Shown piece by piece: positions 11,226-22,700 of a stretch of 64,000 nt of DNA (the first letter of the stretch is position 1; every line of letters begins with the position of its first letter). Source of the DNA: Halichondria panicea. Taxonomy: Eukaryota > Porifera > Demospongiae > Suberitida > Halichondriidae. The notes under the pieces are model-generated. The model was not told the DNA's origin and did no database searches. It saw only the letters and a program-made list of their open reading frames with translations. The DNA lies in contig NC_087377.1 of NCBI RefSeq assembly GCF_963675165.1, positions 4,898,042-4,962,041 on the forward strand, read 5' to 3'. The position numbers and the translations under genes were made by a program.

Positions 11226-13297
11226 GACCCAGAAATTTAGTGTGGGGAATGGACTGAATAAGTGTCATGAGTTGACTGCTTACAGAAAGCCACTCTTTAA
11301 TCTTTGCATATTATAGCACATAAAAGAACAATTTTCGTGCAATTAATTTTTGTGCAGAATTGCTAAGCAACGAAAACAGCGAAAATTAATCCCCTCTAAA
11401 ATTTCACGCTATACGGTATTTATACGAGTGACATGTATACGTGTATATTGCTCCTGCTTTTTCAGTTTTGTTTACAGGTCTCTGTCAAACACGATACTCC
11501 TCAAGCAAGGAGCTCACACCCCACCGCTATACCAAGACCCGATCCGAACAACGAGCACAGTATAGCTCAGCAACCACCAACCATGCCTAACGTGAACATT
11601 GTTCCTCAAGCAACGCAGGACAACTATAACCCACAACCCGAGGCTAGACTTGTACCCAACTCGCCAACTGAAGGTCGCTCGTCTATGAACTTTGACGACC
11701 CTAGGCCAGCTTATGATAGGGTAGAGGTAAATGGTTTTCGAAATGCTGCCGGGCAAAACGAACGGCAATCGTCTACTGGACCACAACCCGATAATAGCAT
11801 CCGCTATCCTCCGGGTTTGCAAGTAAAGCAAAGTCATAGTAGTGCCCCTAGCAGCACCAATTTAGCGCTATCGGAACAAGCGGCTAGCCCCACTGATGCC
11901 TTAAATAGAATGTCACTGGTTTTGGGCGATCAACAGTTGGAGAGACCCTCCAATATTCCTTCCGACTTCAGTCAAAGTCAGTACCCTGCTAACACTCACC
12001 AAGGAGGTGGCTATCAAGATCCAGTCAGTAACTATCAGGGTCAAAGTGGCTTTGATAACTTGCCACAAGATCAGTATCAGAATCAGTACATGCATCAGAA
12101 TCAGCCACGGCGAGAATCACCCAGTATGCACCGGCACCCCTCTCAATGGCCTAACCATGACCAGTTTCACCAGATGGAGGTTACTAATACCACCACTCAA
12201 CCTCCCATACCCATCCAGGTACATTCCCGTGATTCCAGTCATTATGCTAGTATATATGTATTGTGAATTAATGTTTTGTGCAGGAGTATACGTTATGTGA
12301 ATGCACATGTCCTCATACAATATACGTACATGTGCATGCGTGTGTGAGCTACATGCATGTATCCTAGGTTTCTAGTCAGGATTTGAGTTACAAAATAATG
12401 CTTCGTTTTCAATTAAGTTACCTAGTTTTGCTTACATGTACTTGGAATACCATTGCAGCCTTTTCAGAATAGTGCGTAGCAAAACTTGTCCATTGGAGTG
12501 AGTGTTGCTACTCTGCTTAGTAGTTATATAGCTCTGCACTAGAACGCTTGCTATTTGTTTCATGCAGCAGCAACTAATTTTATGGACTTCGAACATTTTG
12601 CATCCTTTTTAGCAACAATCATTCCTGTTTCTAATTATATCAGGGTCATTACCAAGATCGGTATCAGAATCAACCACAGCCACGGAATGTACCACCCAGT
12701 AACCACCCCTCTCAATGGCCAAACCAGCAACCATACCTACAAGACCACCTCTACCAGCAGCAGCCTGACGAACAGTATGAACATCCATTCAGTCAGCGAC
12801 AATCATTTCAGTGGGATAACACTTCCTCTCAAGAACGTATGGAGTCACAAAATTACCCAAACAGAAGGTCCCCCCACAATTATCCCCGAAGCTTGTCTTA
12901 TCCAGCCCACATCAGTTCACAAGAAGATTCTTCATTGTCGAGTACCTCTCTTTCAGAGAGCCCTAATCCATCGTACAGCCCTACCCAAGTAGCTATGCTC
13001 CCTCCCCCTCAGGCAAGACCTAGACCCAAACCACGAAAAGCTAATCGCAAGTTGTCGCAACAAAGAGAAGAGAATGAACTTGAAAAAGGCCTGTCAACTG
13101 AGATTAAAAAAATTGTGGGTGATTTATTTTATCAGCAATACGAGAGTGAGAAGCAACAAACTAACGAACAGGTTCCTCCCGATCCCAACCTGGTGTGTCA
13201 TGTGTGCTCCAAGCAACACAGACTGGGGGAGATTCAGAAGTATCGAAAACACGTGAAAGAGTGTGAGAGAGAGCAGGGAGTGAGAGCTGAGGAGGCG

Positions 13298-15950
13298 GTG
13301 AGTGAAGTATTATCAATACATTATAATGTTGAGAGTTATTATCATAAATTATAACCGCAACTATTTTTAGCGTCATGTTGTGGTGTTTGGTGGGTGCCAC
13401 AGTTTTTGCTGTGTGGTGGTATTTTGTCTATATGTAAATCAACTGTGATAACATTATATTTTTGCTCCCCTCATGTCATTTGAGGGTAGAAAATGTCTAT
13501 TTACCAAGACATACCTTATTTAGGCCGTGTATCCTATACAGAGATCAAACAGTGCATGTTCACTCAGCTAGTTCATCTATAGGGTGTTGCACCCTCGGAA
13601 TACATAAAACTGCCCTCGGGTACAAATCCAATACACAATTTTCTTTGTAACCTCCAATTCCTATAGTAAATGCACTAGAAGCTACAGAAGGATCCCTAAA
13701 CCGACCTAACCCGCTGAGTTAGCACTTTTATCTCGGTTAGGGGTTAGGGTTAGTAATTTGTATTACTGAGCATTTGTGTTACATCTCCTGTTATTCTATG
13801 AATCGTAGTAATTTAAACCATCATTGCTGGGAAGTGCAGCAACAACTGTGACTATTATATAAACTTAGTTTCTGGCTCATTACTTTGAGTATGACTATGC
13901 TACTCGCTTTCTAGTGTCACTGAGTATTGTTAGCATCATTTACTACTAGTAGAAGGCTACGATCGTTGGCTTAGCTAGAATAGCTATACGTTTCTCTGCA
14001 AGTTTCCATATATCTTTTATTTGTCTCCGTGCACGCACAATCCTCCGTAAAACATTTTAATCTAATTATGACCAACCTCCTTTGTCCATAGCAAGGCAGT
14101 AAAAAGCGATATTCAGGCTGGTAAGACTGACCATTTTTTGTAGCTAAGTATACATGTAGGTAATGGTCTTCAATATCGTAATCAATTAGTGAAATAGTTA
14201 GGCCTATATGAGATTTTCCATCTTATTGAATGACTAAAAAAATTGCCTAGCCATTAGTGGCCTGACCACTCGAAACTTGCTAGCTACATGTATGTACAAC
14301 TATCATGTACATGTATAGTACGGTTAAGGATATTATGTTTCACCCACGGGAAAACGATTTATCACTATCGTTACGTTTTTTAATGGACAATACAAGCCGC
14401 AATAAATTACTTTCTCAACTTTTTGGCAGTAAATTTTAACGTGGATAAACCTAAAAACGTTCAACTGAGAGATTAACGGCCAGACAGTTGATAAAAGCCA
14501 ACTTATTTCGAGCTACTCGCCTCTTAATTATGAAGTTGACAACGAACACAGTATAGCGCAACATTTTCACGGATTTCGTGGGTTAGCAATCCTACACGAA
14601 AATTAAGTCCACGAAAATTGTTCTATAACGTTGCAAAGATTAAAGGTGTGGCTTCTGGTAAGCAGTCATTCCACAAACATTGTGCAACGAAATGCTTTTA
14701 GAGGCCATTCCACGAAATATAAGTACCTCGAACAGTTCGCCCTATACGGTATCTCGTCGTCTGACCTTACGTATAATTATAGTAATACCAAAAAAGCCTA
14801 ATGCAAATTGACGTAAAAAATAGCAGTTTTGATGGACACTAACTTGTCTCATTCATGCATCTTCATAATCATAGCATTCTTACACAAAACAATAGCAATA
14901 TAAACACAGCAGACTTTGATCTTTGAACCTGCAAAATAGAAAAAGCTGACAGAAGGAAAGCGCCTCGCCTCGGTGCATGGAGGCACCAAACATGAAGTTC
15001 TACTAGATCAAGCAAGATTATAGATAAGTAATACTCCATATTCCAAGTAAGCAAACCTCGAACGAAACATTATTTTACATTGCAATCCAAGAAAACAAGT
15101 CTATAGAAATATACTCTTACTGCATGGCACTTCATTGATCCTTGAACCGCTGTAACACTAGTACTCTACCTACACACACACACATGCACAATCTACCGTA
15201 TACCACCTCATATGCACACTCTACCGCATTATGCCTCGCATTATGCCTCGCTTGCACATACGCAGACCAAGGCATAATAAAACTCATGAATATTCAGAGA
15301 GACCGCAATACAAGAATGCATATTACTTTGTTTCTATTCGTTTATCTATGGTTTATAGTACTGTTTTACATGTATATAATTATGTACATGTTATCTCTTA
15401 TATAATATTATGCAGGCCGCTAAACTTGCATCGGACACAAAACCATTCTCTATAAAACATTCTACTGATCCAAGGGATTGAACTGGAAAATTTATCTGAA
15501 AATTGTTCAAGTTTGCCACTTCTGTGCTGAAAGCTATTTGTAGCCTATAATTATAATATGTAAATTGAAAGCCTAATTCTACGTACATGCATGATTGCAG
15601 TATACAATTTTTACAAGCATAAAAAAAAAAACGGTGCTGTTTCTAGCGTACTTATACTTTTTATTACTTCAAAAATGATTTTATCTCAGACTTCATGATT
15701 ATTTTTAAAAACAAAAGTTGGTACATGCATGGATTGCTATATACACCTATGGAACACAGAATGTAACTGGTGTGTGCATCCAATATAATAGGAAAATTAA
15801 TTTTGACTATCGATTACGTACTGACGTGATACCGTTGTATAAAGCTCACCACCTCGTCAACAACGTCTTGATCTTTCACTCGTTGTTAAGATCATTCTTC
15901 CAGCTTGATTGTTTTATGGACATGGTCTAAATAGTTATTGGGTTGAATAA
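13298..15950. other. Duplicated spacer after zinc-finger gene (partner 54572-57040)
   Basis: After the zinc-finger exon comes a likely 73-nt intron (gtgagtgaag...ctatttttag) and a short hydrophobic stretch to about 13440, then roughly 2.5 kb with no supported gene. Most of it is conserved at 54572-57040, including a TTAGGG-like stretch at 13735-13753, a repeat with acgaaaattaag/cgctatacggt words at 14550-14760, and a CA-rich piece at 15173-15185. A minus-strand open stretch at 14869-15054 is not preserved as the same protein in the partner and is not called. Confidence 0.6.
13735..13753 (+). repeat. Short interstitial telomere-like repeat
   Basis: ggttaggggttagggttag gives about three TTAGGG-like units. 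The same motif recurs in the duplicated spacer at about 54989-55008, so it was copied with the spacer. Confidence 0.5.
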
Positions 15951-15956
15951 CGGCTA

Positions 15957-16480
15957 GACTATAAGTCATGAATTAGCTCAGTCTCCATCTGTGCAGTTTT
16001 GAACATGTATCCTAAACTTCTGAATCTTTCCCAATCGATGCTGTTTATTGCACACAGGACACACAAGGTTAGGATCGTGGGGAACTTATTTTGCTTCATG
16101 CATGGTTGGCTCTCTGGTTCTGTCTTTCATTATACCATTGTATAAATTATACCCTCACCAGTTTGTACCTCGTCTTGATCGTTCACTTAATTAAATGTAG
16201 CAGCTTTTAGAGCCTGCAAAGATAGTAGCAGAGAAACGGTAATAATAATTATAATTATTATGCGTATAAACGATTGTGAAGCTATGTACGTATCACATCA
16301 TGCAGGTAAGGATCTCGAACAGAACTATTGATAACATACCTTAATTTCAGCCATTTTCTTCTGTAGGTCATTAAATTCTGAGATCTATACATGTAAAATC
16401 TATACATGTAAAATGCATCCTTGTCATGACTCAAGGCTATCTTAGAGCCTCTATCATCATTATTCTCATTCATAAATTTG
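15957..16480 (-). pseudogene. Small zinc-finger type gene remnant
   Basis: The minus strand carries the finger-coding segment (about 16000-16070, CVLCNKQHR-like) and part of the linker. At 16195-16200 it jumps straight to the start of exon 4 (aaatgtagcagcttttagagcc) and then to the end of exon 3 (16340-16370). Most of exons 3 and 4 and all of exons 1-2 are gone. It is a clear decayed copy of the genes at 25288-27230 and 41678-50206. Confidence 0.65.
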
Positions 16481-16664
16481 TCAAAACTCTCTCAAATAAC
16501 GCTCTCAGTGCTGGAACAACTAGTGACTCTTTGAGTAGCCATTTTTATTTGGAATAATCGTATACTACACTGTATGCAATAAAAACACCGGAAACTACCG
16601 TCGTTTCATATCCAGTATCTATGGATGACGCGTGAGTATAGACAGAGGAGTGGCTATAATTATA

Positions 16665-16699
16665 GTGTCCAGCCCCACCCCAAATAAAGGGGAAGCACC
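16665..16699 (+). promoter_or_regulatory. Conserved upstream box of the kinase-type gene
   Basis: The sequence gtgtccagccccacc...aaataaaggggaagcacc lies about 60-95 bp before the MAEST start. Near-identical boxes occur at 27502-27538, 50484-50520 and 59298-59334, each just upstream of an MAES start. Conservation and fixed placement suggest a core promoter or factor site. The core CCCCAAATAAAGGGG resembles a CArg-like dyad with seven rather than six central A/T bases. Confidence 0.55.
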
Positions 16700-16760
16700 A
16701 CTCACGCGAGTGTCGTGTCAAGGGAGATCCCCAGCTAGCTAATTAAGCAGATACTGAAAA

Positions 16761-19700
16761 ATGGCCGAGAGTACAGAGCTAGAGCTGAGCAATCTACAAC
16801 ACAAGAGCACTGGTTGGGATAATCAAGGCTTTGAAGATCTACAGAGTGAAGAGGTTGAGCTAGCAAAGAGAGATGCTACTACTGCTGATAGTACTGGGTT
16901 AGGACGGCTCCTCTTTAGGGGAGTGACTGGAGCTGTTGATGCTGTGGCTTCTCTTGGTGCGTTTGGACAGAAGAATGGACCAAAAGGCGCTACAAAAATT
17001 AAAGAACCTCAATCACACAGGCAAACAACCGCGGAAAAGCGAACCGGACCTCAACTACACGTATGTCATTTATTAGTAGCTAGATATAATAGTCGGCCAC
17101 TAATACGCTATCTAGTTACCGGTTACGATTACGATAAAATTACTTTATGCTGCACTGATTTTTTGCAGGGAGAAACTGACCTTTTGGATGTTGCCTTTCA
17201 GCATTCAGCAGAGCTATTACAGAAGAACGCTGAACTCACAAAGCATTTGTCAAATTATGAAACAAAGAAGAAGCAAGAAATTAATGATCTCACAGCACAT
17301 TTGAAAGAGTTGAAACGTGCTGTGACAGTATTGAACAGAGATTGTGAGAAAAAAGACAAAAAGATTGCAGAGATGAAAACGTTGGTTCAAAAACTCTCTG
17401 ACAAGAAGCGAGATGGGTCATCAGAACTTGCAAGGGCTCTCCATGAAAAAGATACCCAAATTGAAGCGTTAGCACAATTACTTCAAACAGAAAAAGTCAA
17501 ACTCAGGGTTACTTGTACCGAGGTAAAAGAAAAGCAAAAGGAATCTGAAGAGTACAAGAAACAAACTCAAGAACTTTCCAACGAACTAAAGAAATATAAT
17601 CGTGTGGATATTACCTTTGATAAAGACATTATTAGCGATTCGGGTGCTACTCACGACACAATCCATACACCCCAAGATAAAGAGGTGCAAGAATTAAATG
17701 AAGCAATACAGTCAGAGCCAACAGAATCACCTGGTGAATCAGTTGCATTGGAGAAAGTAGACCAGTTACAAGAAGCACTTCGAGAGAAAGAAATGCAATT
17801 AGCCAATCCAGAAAATCAACTGAAAGAGTATGAAGCTAAAGTGCTTGAAATGGAGCAGGTCAGAGATCACTCAAAGAGTCAGAGCAAGGCTCTGCTGGTA
17901 GTGAAACAAGAGCTGGATGCAACCAAGGTGAATGAATGGCAATGTTTGGTATACATTGTACGTGTATAAGAATCATTAGCACGGTAGTGGGGGTGGGGCA
18001 CGATCTTTAACAGTTGGGTCCAGCACTACTTCGAGTTTTGGGTGGGCAGGGCTCATCTGTAGAGTCTCAAATTTAATATTAATTTTATACCATGTGTTTC
18101 GGTGCTGTAACAGAAAGAAACGTTAATTTGAAAAACCCTCATTCAAATGCGTTATTCTTATGTAGAAACACATGCAAGTTGATGGTCAAATAGGTGATCA
18201 AGCGTCTCAAATAAAGAAAGAGGTGTAACGAGAAGTAGTGCTGGACCCAACTGTTAAAAATCGTGCCCCACCCCCAACTAGTTGGAGCATGCAAGACTAT
18301 ACCAACCCACAATCTTGTTTTCTTACTTTAGTGCACATGCTCTTCCAACCCTACTCTTTCCCATTTTTTCACAAAACGTTTTTTGCACTTGTGTTGTTTA
18401 GGGATTTCACTAATAATTAACATGCCATAGATGTCACCTGATGATCTTGTGCAATACATTGGCTCCATGGAACGTCAGGTGGCTGATACAAAGGTACGTA
18501 CATTACGTTTAGGTACTCAATTACATTGTACAGCAATGTAAAATTATTATATGTATATTTTAGACCCACTGTCGTAAACTCGAGGCTCAACTCAATGGTG
18601 CCAGAGAAGATTACGACATTGCACAGCAAGCATTGAGGGACACTAGGGAAGGTTTAGAGGCTGAGCTTGAAAGTGTTAGAGTGAGTCGACTGTTTGTACG
18701 TGTGCATGACACTTGACCATGACTAGGTTATACTTATTTCCATGTATATAGGAGACCCACTCTAAGTTGTCGACCACCAACAGTTCACTGGAGGCTCAAC
18801 TATTTCAGGCCCAAGAAAAGATAGACAATTTATCTGTCGAGAAAGAAGCATTCGTACAGGAGCGAGCAGTTCTGAAACAAGAGATTTTTGACCTTCATGA
18901 CAAGCTGGCAATCGCCACAGCAGAGGTAAGCATATAATTATGGTATTGTTCACTTCATGTACATGTTCACCATTACAGGCTGAGCTGTACAAAGAAGACT
19001 TTGAGAGTGAGCGGAAAGATAGGGAAAAAGCTCACGATCTTAGAGAAGAGATGAGATGTATTTGTGATGAAAAGGTTCACGCAATGGCAAAGGAACGACA
19101 TGCGTTTGAGGAATGTATACAAAATCTGACAAGAGAACTTCAAGGGCTGTCTAATGAAAAAGAGGGCTTACTAGAAATAAGAGCATTTACTAGGCAGCAC
19201 AAGCCTCAACAGAACGACAAACAGATCCATGAGCTTCAAGAGCAGCTCTACGTAGCACATCAGAAGGCCATCACAGCTCAAGAGGAAGTCCAGGCAAAGA
19301 CAGCTCAGGTCAAACAGTACAAGAAGAAAGATGACCAACGGGAGGAAAAGGTAAATAATTATATCACAATTCATATTCCCAATGTTTCCCAATACATAGT
19401 TATATACATGTACAGTGTATTTGCACTCGACCCGACCCAATGTTGTGACACTTCGAATTCCTGTTGAAATACTTGGGTTTTTTGTGGTACGTCCCACAAT
19501 TTTGCATTTTTCCTAATTTTTGTCTACAGCTCATCAGTCTGGATGTGAGGAACCAGGAACTGGTTCAGGAGATGGAGAGGGTCAGGAGTGAGCTGATAAA
19601 GGCGAAAACTGAGAGCGCAAATTTACTAAAGGAGGAGAAAAAATTGAATCAAAACGAAATGAAGAAAATTTGCCTGGAGCTGGAAAGAGCTCTCAAAAAG

Positions 19701-22700
19701 ACGTCAAAATCTAAGGCCCATGATGAACTGCTGAAGGTGGAACTGGTCAATAATGTAAGTTAAATTTGGGCGTAAACTATTTATAAGAATTGTTTTTGCA
19801 GTCACTTCGTGTTGACAAAGAAAGATTAAGCGGATCTCTTCAAGAAGTACAGGAACAGTTTGCTCGTCTGAAGCTTGAGTTAAAGAAGGAGGTTACTAAT
19901 ACCATACCCACCACTCCTCCTACGTATACCGAATCTACAATACCAATTCAACCCAACCAGGTACGAAATTTTTTGTTGCTAACCAGCATGCTACATTTTG
20001 AAGCCTGAACCTATCGTCATGTATATACATGTAAATGCACTACCATTTTGAGGCCCGACATTTTTGAGGATTAACCTAGTTGGGCGTGGCCCATCTTGGA
20101 CACTCACGTGGGGTTGGGCACCACTGCAATGCCTGGTTTTGTTCTGCTGGTACTTAGTCTTAGGTGTGGCTATAAGCATAAATAAATATCCCAAGTGGGC
20201 GGTAACTGCCAAGCTCGGTTAGAGTGCTACTACTATAATAGTCAATTGTGCATACCACTAGCTCTAACTGACCTGGCGTGTTCCTGGATCAAGCTGGCCT
20301 GTCTACTATTGTTGCATTTTGATTTGACTATAAGAGAAGTGAGTCGTTCATTAATGAACCACGCCTTCAGCACTTGAACTCTGCAATCTGATTGGACTGC
20401 AAAATTTCTGCAGCAGGAACAAAACCTGACATTGCAGTGATACCCAACCCTACGTGAGCGTCCAGAGTGGGCCGATTGACCCAGAAATTTAGTGTGGGGA
20501 ATGGATTGAATAAGTGTCATGAGTTGACTGCTTACCGAAAGCCACTCTTTAATCTTTGCATATTATAGCACATAAAAGAACAATTTTCGTGCAATTAATT
20601 TTCGTGCAGAATTGCTAAGCAACGAAAACAGCGAAAATTAATCCCCTCTAAATTTCACGCTACACGGTATTTATACGAGTGACATGTATACGTGTATATT
20701 GCTCCTGCTTTTTCAGTTTTGTTTACAGGTCTCTGTCAAACACGATACTCCTCAAGCAAGGAGCTCACACCCCACCGCTATACCAAGACCCGATCCGAAC
20801 AACGAGCACAGTATAGCTCAGCAACCACCAACCATGCCTAACGTGAACATTGTTCCTCAAGCAACGCAGGACAACTATAACCCACAACCCGAGGCTAGAC
20901 TTGTACCCAACTCGCCAACTGAAGGTCGCTCGTCTATGAACTTTGACGACCCTAGGCCAGCTTATGATAGGGTAGAGGTAAATGGTTTTCGAAATGCTGC
21001 CGGGCAAAACGAACGGCAATCGTCTACTGGACCACAACCCGATAATAGCATCCGCTATCCTCCGGGCTTGCAAGTAAAGCAAAGTCATAGTAGTGCCCCT
21101 AGCAGCACCAATTTAGCGCTATCGGAACAAGCGGCTAGCCCCACTGATGCCTTAAATAGAATGTCACTGGTTTTGGGCGATCAACAGTTGGAGAGACCCT
21201 CCAATATTCCTTCCGACTTCAGTCAAAGTCAGTACCCTGCTAACACTCACCAAGGAGGTGGCTATCAAGATCCAGTTAGCAACTATCAGGGTCAAAGTGG
21301 CTTTGATAACTTGCCACAAGATCAGTATCAGAATCAGCCACGGCGAGAATCACCCAGTATGCACCGGCACCCCTCTCAATGGCCTAACCATGACCAGTTT
21401 CACCAGATGGAGGTTACTAATACCACCACTCAACCTCCCATACCCATCCAGGTACATTCCCGTGATTCCAGTCATTATGCTAGTATATATGTATTGTGAA
21501 TTAATGTTTTGTGCAGGAGTATACGTTATGTGAATGCACATGTCCTCATACAATATACGTACATGTGCATGCGTGTGTGAGCTACATGCATGTATCCTAG
21601 GTTTCTAGTCAGGATTTGAGTTACAAAATAATGCTTCGTTTTCAATTAAGTTACCTAGTTTTGCTTACATGTACTTGGAATACCATTGCAGCCTTTTCAG
21701 AATAGTGCGTAGCAAAACTTGTCCATTGGAGTGAGTGTTGCTACTCTGCTTAGTAGTTATATAGCTCTGCACTAGAACGCTTGCTATTTATTTCATGCAG
21801 CAGCAATTAATTTTATGGACTTTGAACATTTTGCATCCTTTTTAGCAACAATCATTCCTGTTTCTAATTATATATTCACTTCGTTCAGATCGATGAGTCT
21901 TTTGTTAGCATATAGCAGGCTAAGGATAGCTGTTTAGAATGCTATCATATATACGTACCTAACTTCTATCCTATACTGCTTCAATCCACTTCCGTTCGTT
22001 GTGACGTTATTGTTTTACTGAGCATATACGATGTTATCCAAAGTCCTCAGTTTCTTGGGATTAAGTGGCGCATGCGCAAACAGTCAATACCATGCAGCTA
22101 GGCCCATCTTCAGTGTGGCCTAGGATCGAGGCTAAATAATAGCATGATACCAAGTGTTTATGAGGACGAGTTGCCTGTATAATTATTTCACTCTCATGCT
22201 ATAATTATGTGTTTTATATCATGACAACCCTTACCAAATCATGCCTCGAGGCTATACACAATTGTGTAATAAAAAAATATTGAGGGGACTGTATGACTTT
22301 AATTTATTACACCCTTATAACCTTGACAACGTGATATGTGTAGTTAATAGCTAGTATAATTATAGCTGCATGTTGTAGCGCCTTCGCACCAATTAAGGCA
22401 TCATGCAGAAGTAGTATGTACCTGGGGTGCATGTTTTCATTCAGAATGTAGGCCACTCTGATGGAATTATTTACGCCAACATGGAGACATCTGCACAAGT
22501 TTGTGAGGCCCTTGAAGGAGGTGTAGCAGACTGTCATTCGTTGATTAAAAGGTAAATACCATTCCCAATACTAAATTGCTGTCTCAGCATAATTATATCC
22601 TCCACTCTACAGATTACAAGATGGATTGGCTTCATTTCAAACTAATCGCGAGGTCTTCATGAAGGTGACTGGGGAGCGGGACCGTCTCTCAATTGAAACA

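Larger units (their letters stand above)
7550..12643. repeat. Segmental duplication A (partner 16812-21869)
   Basis: Exons and introns are almost identical line by line with 16812-21869, with scattered substitutions and small indels only. Homology stops on the right within the words ctaattatat at 12631-12640 and 21860-21869. It also stops near the start codon on the left, where the 5' flanks differ. Confidence 0.85.
7492..13297 (+). pseudogene. Large zinc-finger type gene (UBAN coiled coil + C2HC finger), chimeric copy with -1 frameshift
   Basis: Exons inferred: 7492-7797, 7912-8670, 9174-9236, 9307-9423, 9502-9666, 9720-10090, 10284-10508, 10556-10714, 11478-12218, 12644-13297, possibly plus a short hydrophobic exon from about 13371. 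The start was set at the ATG of MAEST, conserved in all copies; the upstream ATG at 7429 lies in a repeat. Exon 6 is 371 nt instead of 372: near 9769 one base is missing, so the protein would read AELYKEDFESERKDREK then ITILEKR and stop, right after the UBAN core. From exon 7 on all phases agree, and the last exon ends in CHVCSKQHRLGEIQKYRKHV-KEC, a C-X2-C-X14-H-X3-C finger preceded by a RPKPR motif. Up to 12643 the DNA is nearly identical to the kinase gene at 16.8-21.9 kb; from 12644 it matches the zinc-finger gene at 53.9-54.6 kb. Confidence 0.75.

Noticed and set aside
13735-13753. True telomere or recent telomere fusion
   Set aside because: Only about three units, embedded in a spacer duplicated elsewhere in the window.
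14869-15054. Minus-strand 61-codon gene
   Set aside because: The frame is not preserved in the duplicate at 55986-56192 beyond a short stretch and no domain is recognisable.
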